Source: JAGTVB01 sp049282355 (GTDB lineage Bacteria > Pseudomonadota > Gammaproteobacteria > HK1). From it: a stretch of DNA of 64,000 nucleotides. The notes below the pieces were generated by a model. The model did not search any database and was not told where the DNA came from. It worked only from the letters and a program-made list of their open reading frames with translations. The translations under genes and the position numbers were made by a program. Location of the stretch: the NCBI GenBank assembly GCA_049282355.1, contig JBAPTW010000033.1, positions 62,001 through 126,000 on the forward strand, given 5' to 3'. Shown here one piece after another: positions 34,894-44,077 of the stretch (position 1 is its first letter; each line of letters starts with the position of its first letter).

Positions 34894-35724
34894 CTATTGA
34901 ATCGGTTCGCCGATGCGCTTCCAATCGATTCCCGATCCCCAGTCCCAGTTCATCCAGATAAGAAACGCCCTTCCAATCAAATACTTATCTGGAACAATGC
35001 CCCAATAACGGCTATCGCGGCTATTGTCTCGGTTGTCACCGAGCACAAAGTACGTGCCCGGCGGGACGACCGTTTCTACTGGCAAAGAAGGATAGCCCGG
35101 CTGTATCAAAATCGCGTGCTCCTTCGATGCCAAATGCTCAATGCGTTCGCTAGCGCCGTTCATATTGCTGCCGCGCCCTGCCCCGGTGTAGATACCGATC
35201 CGTTCTTGCATGGCGGGCTCACCGTTGATGTACAATACCTTATCGTAGTATCCGATCTGATCACCCGGCAAACCCACAACTCGTTTTATGAAAGGCGTTG
35301 AGGGATCCTCAGGGTAGCGAAATACCATAACATCACCACGTTTGGGCTCCCCGATCGAAATGATCTTCTTATCGAGAATGGGCAAACGAATACCGTACGA
35401 AAACTTATTAACAAGAATAAAATCACCGATTTCAAGGGTGGGCATCATGGACCCTGAGGGAATACGAAACGGTTCTACCACAAACGATCGCACAATCAGC
35501 ACGATAAGAAAAACGGGAAAGAACGAGCGTGCATACTCAACGATTTTCGGCACCGATGTTGGCTGCGGTAGCGCCTCGGTTTTCGGCCTATCAGTCCCTG
35601 CTCCCGCACCGGAGCGAGCCATCGCTAGGCGTCGACGCGGCGCGAGCACGAGCACATCAAATATCCAGATAGCGCCAGTGACGACCACCAACAGGACCAT
35701 GATTGTCGGGAAATCAAATCTCAT
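34894..35724 (-). CDS. lepB: Signal peptidase I
   Basis: 276 residues with two membrane segments (about 7-27 and 68-84). Catalytic Ser92 is in PSGSMMPTLEIGD and Lys147 in FIKRVVGLPGDQ, then the conserved GDNRDNSRDSRYWG. The start overlaps the lepA stop by 4 bases. Confidence 0.97.
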   Translation of the reverse strand: MRFDFPTIMVLLVVVTGAIWIFDVLVLAPRRRLAMARSGAGAGTDRPKTEALPQPTSVPKIVEYARSFFPVFLIVLIVRSFVVEPFRIPSGSMMPTLEIGDFILVNKFSYGIRLPILDKKIISIGEPKRGDVMVFRYPEDPSTPFIKRVVGLPGDQIGYYDKVLYINGEPAMQERIGIYTGAGRGSNMNGASERIEHLASKEHAILIQPGYPSLPVETVVPPGTYFVLGDNRDNSRDSRYWGIVPDKYLIGRAFLIWMNWDWGSGIDWKRIGEPIQ

Positions 35725-37517
35725 TGATCCTTCCCCACCTTGAGCACGGCATGGAAAGCCTCTTGAGGTATATCTATTTTGCCTAAGCGTTTCATGCGCT
35801 TTTTACCTGCCTTTTGTTTTTCGAGTAGCTTGCGTTTGCGCGTGACATCACCTCCATAGCATTTGGCAGTCACGTTCTTGCGCAAGGCCTTGACCGTTTG
35901 CCGCGCCACTATCTGGGAGCCGATAGCGGCCTGGATTGCGATATCGAACATCTGTCGGGGAATAATGGCTTGCAGGCTACTCGTGACCTCACGACCGACC
36001 AGATGGCTTTTATCGCGATGCACGATAGCCGACAATGCGTCCACGTGTTCACCGTTAATAAGGGTATCGAGCTTGACCAAATCGGCGCGTTGATAGCGGA
36101 CAAAATGATAATCCAATGAAGCGTAACCGCGGCTTACCGACTTCAGCCGATCAAAAAAATCCCACACCACCTCGCTCAGTGGCAGCTCATAGCGTAGTGC
36201 CACCTGTCTGGCGAAATACTGCAGCTGCTTCTGTACTCCGCGTTTCTCCACGCACAGGGTCATCACACTGCCGACATAGCGTTCGGGCATAAGGATATCT
36301 GCCAAAACAATCGGTTCGCGCAGCTCAACGAGTTGGTTAGGAGGCGGCAATTGGGCAGGATTGGCGACGTAGCTTACCTTTCCATCGGTGGTTAATGCTT
36401 CATAGACTACGCTCGGTGCCGTGGTAATCGGCGTCAGGGCGTACTCTCTTTCTAGACGCTCTTGCACAATTTCCATATGCAGTAAGCCAAGAAAGCCACA
36501 TCGAAAGCCGAATCCGAGTGCGCTCGATGCTTCGGGCTCATAGTGCAGCGCAGAATCATTGAGGCGCAGTTTCGCAAGCGCCTCGCGCAGCGCCTGAAAG
36601 TCTTTCGAATCAGTCGGAAACAGGCCTGCATAAACCTGGGGTTTGCTGGCCTTGAATCCCGGCAATGGCGACGACGCTAAACGGCGCGCATCCGTAATGG
36701 TATCTCCAACCGGCGCACCGTCCACATCTTTAATTCCCGCTATGACGTAACCGACCTCACCGGCTGTCAAGCTGGCGAGGTTTTGGGGCTTGGGAACCGA
36801 AATGCCTACCCGATCCACGACGTGACTGCGGCCGGTGGACATGACCTGGATACGCTGTCCTACCTTAATTTCTCCATTCACTACCCGAACAAGCGATACC
36901 ACGCCGACATAATTATCAAACCATGAATCAACAATAAGTGCCTGCAGCGGCGCCGCCGCATTGCCGGTGGGCGGCGGGATCCGTTGAATGAGGATCTCGA
37001 GAAGCTCGGCTACGCCTGCCCCTGTCTTCGCACTTACTCGAACGGCGTCGCGGGCTTCCAAGCCGATGAGATCTTCGATCTCGGCCGCCGTTCGGTCCGG
37101 CTCTGCATTCGGTAGGTCGATCTTGTTCAGCACTGGGATCACCTCCAGCCCCTGCTCCAAGGCAATGTAGCAATTCGCCAAGCTCTGGGCCTCGACCCCT
37201 TGTGCCGCATCGACCACCAACAGCGCGCCTTCGCAAGCCGCGAGAGAGCGCGATACCTCGTAGGAGAAATCGACGTGTCCGGGTGTGTCGATGAGGTTCA
37301 GCTGAAAAGTTCCCCCTCCCTGCGAACGGTAGCTTAAGGTCACACTCTGGGCTTTAATGGTAATGCCCCGTTCTCGCTCAAGATCCATAGAATCCAGCAC
37401 TTGCTCTGCCATCTCTCGCGCTGTTAATGCGCCACAGATTTCAATAAATCGATCCGCGAGGGTGGATTTGCCGTGATCGATGTGGGCAATGATAGAAAAG
37501 TTTCGAATATGCTGCAT
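35721..37517 (-). CDS. lepA: Elongation factor 4
   Basis: Ribosomal back-translocase GTPase, 598 residues. RNFSIIAHIDHGKSTLADR at the start, DTPGHVDFSYEVSRSL, NKIDLP, and the LepA-specific C-terminal domain. The ATG is fixed by homology although the preceding sequence (ttccctcctct) has no Shine-Dalgarno purine tract. A strong intrinsic terminator lies 12-38 bases upstream, so expression depends on readthrough or a nearby promoter. Confidence 0.97.
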   Translation of the reverse strand: MQHIRNFSIIAHIDHGKSTLADRFIEICGALTAREMAEQVLDSMDLERERGITIKAQSVTLSYRSQGGGTFQLNLIDTPGHVDFSYEVSRSLAACEGALLVVDAAQGVEAQSLANCYIALEQGLEVIPVLNKIDLPNAEPDRTAAEIEDLIGLEARDAVRVSAKTGAGVAELLEILIQRIPPPTGNAAAPLQALIVDSWFDNYVGVVSLVRVVNGEIKVGQRIQVMSTGRSHVVDRVGISVPKPQNLASLTAGEVGYVIAGIKDVDGAPVGDTITDARRLASSPLPGFKASKPQVYAGLFPTDSKDFQALREALAKLRLNDSALHYEPEASSALGFGFRCGFLGLLHMEIVQERLEREYALTPITTAPSVVYEALTTDGKVSYVANPAQLPPPNQLVELREPIVLADILMPERYVGSVMTLCVEKRGVQKQLQYFARQVALRYELPLSEVVWDFFDRLKSVSRGYASLDYHFVRYQRADLVKLDTLINGEHVDALSAIVHRDKSHLVGREVTSSLQAIIPRQMFDIAIQAAIGSQIVARQTVKALRKNVTAKCYGGDVTRKRKLLEKQKAGKKRMKRLGKIDIPQEAFHAVLKVGKDQ

Positions 37518-37528
37518 AGAGGAGGGAA

Positions 37529-37555
37529 CAAAAAAAGGGCGTCGATAAACGCCCT
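37529..37555 (-). terminator. Intrinsic terminator in the lepA leader
   Basis: On the minus strand AGGGCGT (37555-37549) and ACGCCCT (37542-37536) form a 7-bp stem with a 6-base loop, followed by seven Ts. It lies just before the lepA ATG and would end transcripts from rpoE-rseA-rseB and the mucD remnant, or act as an attenuator for lepA. Confidence 0.75.
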
Positions 37556-37717
37556 CTAAACAGTGCCAATCGGCCGCTCACACTTGTTCTATGGTCACCG
37601 CCACGGGGTACGGCGCCATCGTCTGTAACCACTTTACATGCGCTATGTGGTACATAGTGTGATTGTTAACCGGCGTTTAGTCCAGTTCCTTTCAGAAATA
37701 GGGTAAGTATCTGCTGT

Positions 37718-37921
37718 CTACTGTGTCCCGTTGTTTAGTCCAGAGCTAGATACCGCCCGTCTCTGTGACTTACTAATGTTGACGACCGAAGCGCTTTGCT
37801 GCTCCACGAGCTGCGTGAATTCGGGCAAATTTCGCGCCGCGGCTGAGGGTGACGCAAGCAGCGCAAGTACCACCACGTCCATCAGCAAGATTGCTTGTGG
37901 CATCACCGGTACGCGTGGCAT
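37718..37921 (-). pseudogene. mucD: Truncated mucD/degP-type periplasmic protease (N-terminal stump)
   Basis: About 67 residues from the ATG at 37921 (an upstream ATG at 37966 adds 15). A signal peptide (PQAILLMDVVVLALLASPSAAA) is followed by NLPEFTQLVEQQSASVVNIS, the start of mature MucD/DegP. Homology then stops, and the frame ends after an unrelated tail. The trypsin-like and PDZ domains (about 400 residues) are missing. mucD normally follows mucB (rseB), so this is a degraded copy in its ancestral position. Confidence 0.75.
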
Positions 37922-38004
37922 GAATGCTTTCCTCTTCCAACGGGCAAATGGCGAGCCACCGCCCAACGCCGCTATGAGAAGCGCAGTCGTTTTTCCAACA
38001 GCTT

Positions 38005-39039
38005 CTAAGGCGGGCTGCGTTGGATCGACTTGCTGACTTTCTCAACTGTCGTGGGCGGAACTTCGCCGAATGCCGTTATTTGAAAGCCATCAAGAAACCG
38101 ACCGTAGGCATGCACAGCTCCCATCTTCGATAAGCCTTGCTGCCCCTGCGCTGCTGATTCAAGCGGCTCTATGAGCACCAAAAACGAAGATAACCCGTCA
38201 GTGTAGACGAGGCGCCGTACCGATACATGACGTTTCGGCACAGAGTCGCTCGCCTCATCGCTCAGGACAAAGCCCGGTGGTAGCCACGTCACTTGCCAAT
38301 TATCACTGGCAGAAGGCGTCACCGCTGGCGGCTGTGATGGCTTCTGTGCCGTCCCGTGCCTGTACCACTTGAAACCGCTACCGTTCAAGCCGGGTTGTAG
38401 CAATTGGTCAGGGATCTCTTGACGCACCTCGACGCTGGTGTAGACAAACTGCTCGAGTGGCATGCCCTCCTCGCCAATGAGCTCCGACTTCAGTAAGAGG
38501 CCTGTTTCATGGTCGACCCATAAACGAAACCCGTATCGGTATTGGTCCAACGGTGCAACAGCCACTATCTCCGTTGGCCGACCGGCCACTCGGTCGCTTC
38601 CAGCGATAGAGAAGCTGTAATGCTGGCTGCGTTGCTCGGGTTTCTTGAATAGTGGTGAAGACAGGAATGGGCGCTGCCGACTTTTCCCAATCACCACAGA
38701 ACGATCACTGGGAAGGATGCACGTCACTTGTGCCCCGTCGCGCAATACCTCCCAAGGGGCTCCGCTGAGAGAAATGAGACGTTCGCGCTGGCTGCCGTCT
38801 GGGTCCGCCCGGTGAATGATGCGCATCGACTCGAGCTGAGGGCCGGTGCGGTAGACAAAGGTGCCATCATAATTTAATGAACGGGCCGCGTGCACCATCT
38901 TGTCTAACCACTGCTCCGCCTCGGACGACGTAGTGGCGTGACAGGGAACCGTCAGCCCGAGTTCAATCAGAGACAGCAGGACGATGAGATAATAGCGGAA
39001 ACAGTCGGTGCGCAGCGGCCTATTAGGGGTTATTCGCAT
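38005..39039 (-). CDS. rseB: Periplasmic sigma-E regulator RseB/MucB
   Basis: Binds the anti-sigma factor in the periplasm and shields it from proteolysis. About 344 residues from the ATG at 39039, with a signal peptide (FRYYLIVLLSLIELGLTVPCHA). Typical parts are SLNYDGTFVYRTG and, near the C-terminus, VLIEPLESAAQGQQGLSKMGA. It overlaps the 3' end of rseA. An upstream in-frame start at 39087 would lie wholly within rseA. Confidence 0.92.
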   Translation of the reverse strand: MRITPNRPLRTDCFRYYLIVLLSLIELGLTVPCHATTSSEAEQWLDKMVHAARSLNYDGTFVYRTGPQLESMRIIHRADPDGSQRERLISLSGAPWEVLRDGAQVTCILPSDRSVVIGKSRQRPFLSSPLFKKPEQRSQHYSFSIAGSDRVAGRPTEIVAVAPLDQYRYGFRLWVDHETGLLLKSELIGEEGMPLEQFVYTSVEVRQEIPDQLLQPGLNGSGFKWYRHGTAQKPSQPPAVTPSASDNWQVTWLPPGFVLSDEASDSVPKRHVSVRRLVYTDGLSSFLVLIEPLESAAQGQQGLSKMGAVHAYGRFLDGFQITAFGEVPPTTVEKVSKSIQRSPP

Positions 39040-39670
39040 CGTGGCGGCTGACGATCCGCGCGTACGGCAACAGGCCGCGCATGCCATTGTCTAAGTACTC
39101 GCTGTAATTCACCAAGTAACTGGCCAGCCGCGCCTTGGCAGCTCGTTCATGGTCGTCGTCCGTTGACGCTGCCGTTACCAACCTATTTTGCGCAGGAGCG
39201 GTTGCCTGCAATGCTGGCTCAGCATCGCTTTGGGACGAATGCTGAGCCACCCGCTGCACACCTAACACAGCCACGATGGCAATGGATGCAGCTAGCGCCA
39301 ATCCTAGGGCTGGTCTTATTGCAATTGGGCGTTGCCGACGAAACGGCAGCGGTTCTTGGCGAATCACCTCAGCGACCTGCTTCGCCACATAGCTGAACGA
39401 GAGTCCTTCAAATTGCCTTGCCTTCGAGCTTGCATCAACAGGCTCTTTGTCCTGTGCGCCCTGAACAATGTTTCTCTGTGCCAACAACGGGGGGCCAAGT
39501 GCCGTCTCACGGACATTGTTACGAAGGACATCGCTAATGAGGTTGTACCGCTCCCAGGCTTTGACGAGCTGTGGTTCGCAGAGCAGCTTGTCAACGATCC
39601 GCAGTCGCCGGTCCGCGCTGACTTCGCCGTCCATCAATGCTGAAATCTGCTCTTTCGCTTCTTCACTCAT
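39023..39670 (-). CDS. rseA: Anti-sigma-E factor RseA/MucA
   Basis: 215 residues. The cytoplasmic N-domain EEAKEQISALMDGEVSADR captures the sigma factor, a single membrane segment lies at about 121-138, and the periplasmic tail binds RseB. It is immediately downstream of rpoE with a 14-base gap, forming rpoE-rseA-rseB. Confidence 0.92.
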   Translation of the reverse strand: MSEEAKEQISALMDGEVSADRRLRIVDKLLCEPQLVKAWERYNLISDVLRNNVRETALGPPLLAQRNIVQGAQDKEPVDASSKARQFEGLSFSYVAKQVAEVIRQEPLPFRRQRPIAIRPALGLALAASIAIVAVLGVQRVAQHSSQSDAEPALQATAPAQNRLVTAASTDDDHERAAKARLASYLVNYSEYLDNGMRGLLPYARIVSRHDANNP

Positions 39671-39684
39671 ACCACTAACATCAT

Positions 39685-40260
39685 TTAGTCCAGCAATGGT
39701 TCAAGCCTTTTGTTTATTGCCTCTCGCGCGCGAAAGATGCGCGAGCGCACGGTGCCAATCGGGCATTCCATGGCTTGCGCTATCTCTTCGTAACTCAGCC
39801 CCTCCAACTCCCGCAGCGTAATCGCTGTTTTTAAGTCTTGCGGCAGCTGATCGATAGCCTCGATCACCGTCTTTTCTATTTCTTCTTTCAGCAAAAGACG
39901 CTCAGGCGTGCCATAATCCTTAAGCTCTGACTCCCCCGCTAACTGCTCTGCATCGGTGGAGTCAACATCTCCCTCAGGTGGGCGCCGCCCTTGCGAAACA
40001 AGGTGGTTTTTGGCGGTGTTAATGGCGATGCGATACAGCCAGGTATAAAAAGCGCTGTCGCCTCGGAATTTGGGTAATGCCCGATACGCCTTGAGAAAAG
40101 TGTCTTGCGTAACATCGAGCACCTCCGAAGAGTCACGAAGATAACGCGATACAAGCTTTACGAGCTTGTGCTGATACTTCAGCACAAGCAGGTCGAACGC
40201 TTCCTTCTCTCCTCGCTGCACCCGCTCAACGAGCGCTCGATCAACGCCGTCTTCGCCCAT
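39685..40260 (-). CDS. rpoE: ECF sigma factor RpoE/AlgU
   Basis: 191 residues from the ATG at 40260, giving GEDGVDRALVERVQRGEKEAF as in AlgU/RpoE. Region 2 has DVTQDTFLKAYRALPKFRGD and region 4 has LRELEGLSYEEIAQAMECP. It controls the envelope stress response. It is divergent from nadB, the arrangement shared with E. coli and Pseudomonas. Confidence 0.96.
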   Translation of the reverse strand: MGEDGVDRALVERVQRGEKEAFDLLVLKYQHKLVKLVSRYLRDSSEVLDVTQDTFLKAYRALPKFRGDSAFYTWLYRIAINTAKNHLVSQGRRPPEGDVDSTDAEQLAGESELKDYGTPERLLLKEEIEKTVIEAIDQLPQDLKTAITLRELEGLSYEEIAQAMECPIGTVRSRIFRAREAINKRLEPLLD

Positions 40261-40591
40261 TCGGGCTGTCCTCTCTTCCGGCTCCGCGCTCCTTGCTACT
40301 GTCGTAGACCAAGGCATCTGGATATAGTTCGCATTGGGGGTTATCCCACATCGGGTCCCCTCAGCCCGTGGACAGCTTTCCGCCTTTGCGCACCGCGCTC
40401 GCCCAAGCGTCCGGAGGCTTCCAAGAAACTGAGCTTGCCCGGAAGAAGCTTAAGTAATGCCAAGCGTTAAGCTGACTTAGGAACGACAAAGCGCCCTATT
40501 TTAAAAATATAATTATATTCTAATATACAGATTCTACTTCATCCGCCATCATTATGACCTGCAAGCCTAAGATGCTCCATTCTTCAGTCCA
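40261..40591. other. Divergent rpoE-nadB intergenic region
   Basis: 331 bases without a gene. The rpoE side holds a sigma-E-like promoter (40303-40330). The nadB side is AT-rich at about 40497-40530, including TATAAT at 40508-40513, with no clear -35. Confidence 0.55.
40303..40330 (-). promoter_or_regulatory. rpoE: Candidate autoregulated sigma-E promoter of rpoE
   Basis: On the minus strand GAACTA (40330-40325), a 16-base spacer, then TCTACG, close to the sigma-E pattern GAACTT-N16-TCTGA. The -10 ends about 42 bases before the ATG. rpoE/algU is known to autoregulate from such a promoter. Confidence 0.4.
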
Positions 40592-42211
40592 ATGAAAGCA
40601 CAACCGACTTTTGACGTTGTTATCATTGGCACCGGCGCTGCCGGTCTGAGCCTCGCTCTGCGACTCCCGCGACAATACCACGTGGCCTTGATCTCCAAGG
40701 GACCGCTTACGGAAAGCAATACTCTCTATGCCCAAGGAGGCGTTTCCGTCGTTTTGCACAAGGATGATTCCCTGGCTTCACACATCGAAGACACGCTTAA
40801 TACGGGTGCAGGGCTTTGTGACCCTGACATCGTTCGCTTTACCGTCGAGCGCGCTGAGAACTGTATCCGGCAATTGATCGCCCAAGGCGTCGACTTCACT
40901 CGGGCAGAAGCAGCCCATGGAAGTCTGACTTATCATCTCACACGCGAAGGTGGCCATAGCCATCGGCGAGTAATACATGCCGCCGATTCAACGGGTATCG
41001 CCATCGAGAATACGCTGGCGCAGCGTGTACGCGAGCTTGCCAATGTTTCATTATATGAATTCCACTTAGCTCTCGATCTGATCTCTGCCAGCAAGCTCGG
41101 GCTTTGCGAAAATCGTTGTGTCGGCGCCTACGTGTTTGACCGCAATACGCAACAGGTCCAGGTTTTTCGCGCGCGTGCCGTGGTGCTGGCTACCGGCGGC
41201 GCCGGTAAAGTATACCTTTACACCAGCAATCCCGATGTGGCTACCGGTGATGGCATTGCAATGGCCTGGCGGGCGGGCTGCCGGGTTGCAAACATGGAAT
41301 TCATTCAGTTTCATCCGACCTGTCTTTATCACCCCCAGGCAGGCTCATTTCTCATCACCGAGGCCATTCGTGGGGAAGGCGGTAAGCTTATCTTGCCGGA
41401 CGGTTGTCGGTTTATGCAACGCTTTGATGCGCGCGGCGAGCTTGCTTCCAGAGACGTCGTGGCGCGTGCTATCGACTATGAGATGAAACGGCTTGGCGCA
41501 GACTGTGTCTACCTCGATATTTCCCACCGTTCGGCGGACTTCATCCAATCCCATTTCCCCGGCGTATACGCCCGCTGCTTGGAGTTTGGCATCGACATCA
41601 CCCGAGAAGCCATTCCCGTAGTCCCCGCCGCCCATTATTTGTGTGGTGGTGTCATGACTGACCGGTGCGGTCAGACGGATCTGAAAGGACTCTATGCCAT
41701 TGGTGAAGTGGCCTTTACTGGACTGCATGGCGCGAACCGCATGGCCAGCAATTCTCTGCTGGAGTGTCTGGTGTTTGCTGAGTCCGCCGGTGAGCACCTC
41801 CAGGCAACGCTAACAGACGTTCCCATGCCGTCCCTGCTACCAGAATGGGATGAAACTCAGGTCACGGATGCCGATGAGGAAATTGTGGTGTCCCACAACT
41901 GGGATGAGCTGCGGCGTTTCATGTGGGACTATGTGGGTATTGTGCGTTCCAAGAAACGTCTTGAACATGCCAAACGCCGCATTGACCTGCTGTTACAAGA
42001 AATCCATGAGTTCTATGGCCACTTTCGGGTAACTAACGACCTCATCGAGCTCCGAAATCTGGCGGTTGTAGCCAATCTCATCATTCGCTCCGCACACTCA
42101 AGGAAAGAAAGCAGAGGTCTGCACTTTATCCTTGACTATCCACAGCCAGACACCCGCTTGCCACCGAAAAACACCGTGCTGGTGCCTTCAGCGGAACCCG
42201 GGTCGCCTTAG
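40592..42211 (+). CDS. nadB: L-aspartate oxidase
   Basis: First enzyme of bacterial NAD synthesis, an FAD-dependent oxidase of 539 residues. GTGAAGLSLALRLP binds FAD; NTLYAQGGVSVV, the HSHRRVIHAADSTG segment, FIQFHPTCLYHP and LHGANRMASNSLLECLVFAESAG are family landmarks. The C-terminal helical domain is present. Confidence 0.97.
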   Translation: MKAQPTFDVVIIGTGAAGLSLALRLPRQYHVALISKGPLTESNTLYAQGGVSVVLHKDDSLASHIEDTLNTGAGLCDPDIVRFTVERAENCIRQLIAQGVDFTRAEAAHGSLTYHLTREGGHSHRRVIHAADSTGIAIENTLAQRVRELANVSLYEFHLALDLISASKLGLCENRCVGAYVFDRNTQQVQVFRARAVVLATGGAGKVYLYTSNPDVATGDGIAMAWRAGCRVANMEFIQFHPTCLYHPQAGSFLITEAIRGEGGKLILPDGCRFMQRFDARGELASRDVVARAIDYEMKRLGADCVYLDISHRSADFIQSHFPGVYARCLEFGIDITREAIPVVPAAHYLCGGVMTDRCGQTDLKGLYAIGEVAFTGLHGANRMASNSLLECLVFAESAGEHLQATLTDVPMPSLLPEWDETQVTDADEEIVVSHNWDELRRFMWDYVGIVRSKKRLEHAKRRIDLLLQEIHEFYGHFRVTNDLIELRNLAVVANLIIRSAHSRKESRGLHFILDYPQPDTRLPPKNTVLVPSAEPGSP

Positions 42212-42275
42212 ACGCCGATTGCAAAGCATTGCGCAAGGCCGCCATCGCAAGCCTGCGCGTTTCTGAAATAGCCTT

Positions 42276-43247
42276 TTAAGCCCGCGAGATCGGAAAGGAT
42301 AGCACCGCCTCGAGCTGCACTTCGCCCGCTGAGAGCATCACCAGGCGATCGAGGCCAAGGGCAATTCCACTGCACGCCGGCAGGCCATGCTCAAGAGCGC
42401 GCAGCAACCGCACATCCAGGGAAACGGGGGGAAGCCCCAGCCGCCGCCGCACGGCGAGGTCGTCAAGGAAGCGCTGCGTTTGCTCCTTACTGTCGGTGAG
42501 CTCACAATATCCATTGGCAAGCTCGACGCCGGCTACAAACAGCTCAAACCGGTCTGCCACCGGCGGGCTCCCCTTGATAATTCGGGCAAGTTGCGCTTGG
42601 CTCGCTGGAAATTCGTATACCCATGTCGCTCGCTGGTGCAGGGCCGGCTGAATACGGCGGCTAAGGATAAGGTCCAGACACGCATCCCGCTCTAGGGACG
42701 TTACCGTTTGCGGCGCAACCCCGAACACACGGGCTACGTATTCCCGTAAGCTTGGTGTCGATACTGCAAACGCATCGATGTTGGCATACTTGCGAAATGC
42801 TTCCCCATAGGTGAGGCGCCGTACAGGCCCAATTCTTAGGATTCGCTGCAAGAGGGCCTCGGTTTCATTCATGAGTGCAGGCGCGGAAAACCCCGGCCGG
42901 TACCATTCGAGTAACGTGAACTCCGGGTTGTGCAGCGCTCCTTGCTCGCTCTCTCGAAAGGCTTTGCAGATTTGAAAGATCGGTCCACTGCCGGCAGCCA
43001 GTAAACGCTTCATGGCCGACTCAGGAGAAGTCTGCAGGTAGAGGTATTGCCCCGGCACCGAGCGACACTCAGTCTTGAAACTCTGAATATGGGGTGCTGT
43101 CGCGGTTGCGGCACTCAATAGCGGGGTTTCCACTTCGAGAACGCCACGATCGGCAAAAAAGCTGCGAATGGCCGCCATGATCCGTGCTTGGCGGCGCAGT
43201 GTTGAACGGCTCGCCGTAGGACGCCAATCTTCCCCTGAAGATGTCAC
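42276..43247 (-). CDS. epmA: EF-P--(R)-beta-lysine ligase EpmA
   Basis: Class II lysyl-tRNA synthetase paralogue that attaches beta-lysine to EF-P. 323 residues, catalytic domain only, no anticodon-binding domain. VLEVETPLLSAATATAPHI, YLQTSPESAMKRLL and the terminal ALGLDRLVML are typical. It starts with GTG. It lies 120 bases downstream of efp on the same strand. Confidence 0.95.
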   Translation of the reverse strand: MTSSGEDWRPTASRSTLRRQARIMAAIRSFFADRGVLEVETPLLSAATATAPHIQSFKTECRSVPGQYLYLQTSPESAMKRLLAAGSGPIFQICKAFRESEQGALHNPEFTLLEWYRPGFSAPALMNETEALLQRILRIGPVRRLTYGEAFRKYANIDAFAVSTPSLREYVARVFGVAPQTVTSLERDACLDLILSRRIQPALHQRATWVYEFPASQAQLARIIKGSPPVADRFELFVAGVELANGYCELTDSKEQTQRFLDDLAVRRRLGLPPVSLDVRLLRALEHGLPACSGIALGLDRLVMLSAGEVQLEAVLSFPISRA

Positions 43248-43367
43248 GCTCGCGTCGCGGAATCAGATGCGCCCGAAAAAGACAACCTCGAGTCAGATCG
43301 GGCGCTGAGCTGCTTGCGACCCACGGGTTAACTGAAGTACGTTTGCGACCCAACGCCGCTGTCCGCG

Positions 43368-43937
43368 CTACTCTTTGGCACGCGCGACGTACTCCCCGGT
43401 GCGGGTATCAACCTTGATGAGCTCCCCTTCATCGACAAACAGGGGAACCTTGACCACCGCACCCGTTTCCAGAGTTGCCGGCTTGGTGGCGCCACTTGCC
43501 GTGTCCCCCCGTACGCCGGGTTCAGTTTCGTTAACCATCAAAACGACAAAGTTGGGAGGTGCAACGCTCAATAGCTGGCCGTTCCAAAAAGTAACGGTAC
43601 ACAGATCCTGTTCCTTCAGCCACTTCGCAGCATCGCCCACCACCTTGCTGTCGGCAGTAAACTGTTCGTAGGATCCAGCATCCATAAAATGCCAGCTGTC
43701 TCCATCACAATAGAGATACTGCAAATCGGTTTCGTGCACATCGGCGCCTTCCACCGAATCGCCCGACTTAAACGTTCGTTCGATGACACGACCCGTCTTG
43801 AGGTTGCGCAACTTGACGCGATTAAATGCTTGTCCTTTTCCCGGCTTGACGAACTCATTTTCTAAGATCGAAAACGGGTCGCCATCGATGAGCACTTTTA
43901 AGCCGCTCTTGAACTCGTTGGTGCTGTAGCTGGCCAT
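43368..43937 (-). CDS. efp: Elongation factor P
   Basis: Relieves ribosome stalling at polyproline stretches. 189 residues. The modification lysine (Lys34 in E. coli numbering) is in FVKPGKGQAFNRVK. Three beta-barrel domains. epmA follows downstream and epmB is divergent, so the whole beta-lysylation set is local. Confidence 0.97.
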   Translation of the reverse strand: MASYSTNEFKSGLKVLIDGDPFSILENEFVKPGKGQAFNRVKLRNLKTGRVIERTFKSGDSVEGADVHETDLQYLYCDGDSWHFMDAGSYEQFTADSKVVGDAAKWLKEQDLCTVTFWNGQLLSVAPPNFVVLMVNETEPGVRGDTASGATKPATLETGAVVKVPLFVDEGELIKVDTRTGEYVARAKE

Positions 43938-44077
43938 CGCTTCTCCACACTTCCCAGCATCAGTTAATTTAGGTTACGGGCGCTCCCGATCGGCACCTGA
44001 GCGCAGCGGACGAGACGCTGAAGTTAAGCTATTATGCCCTATCTGTCACCTCAACCGCCCTCTGTGAGCCTGCGCCT

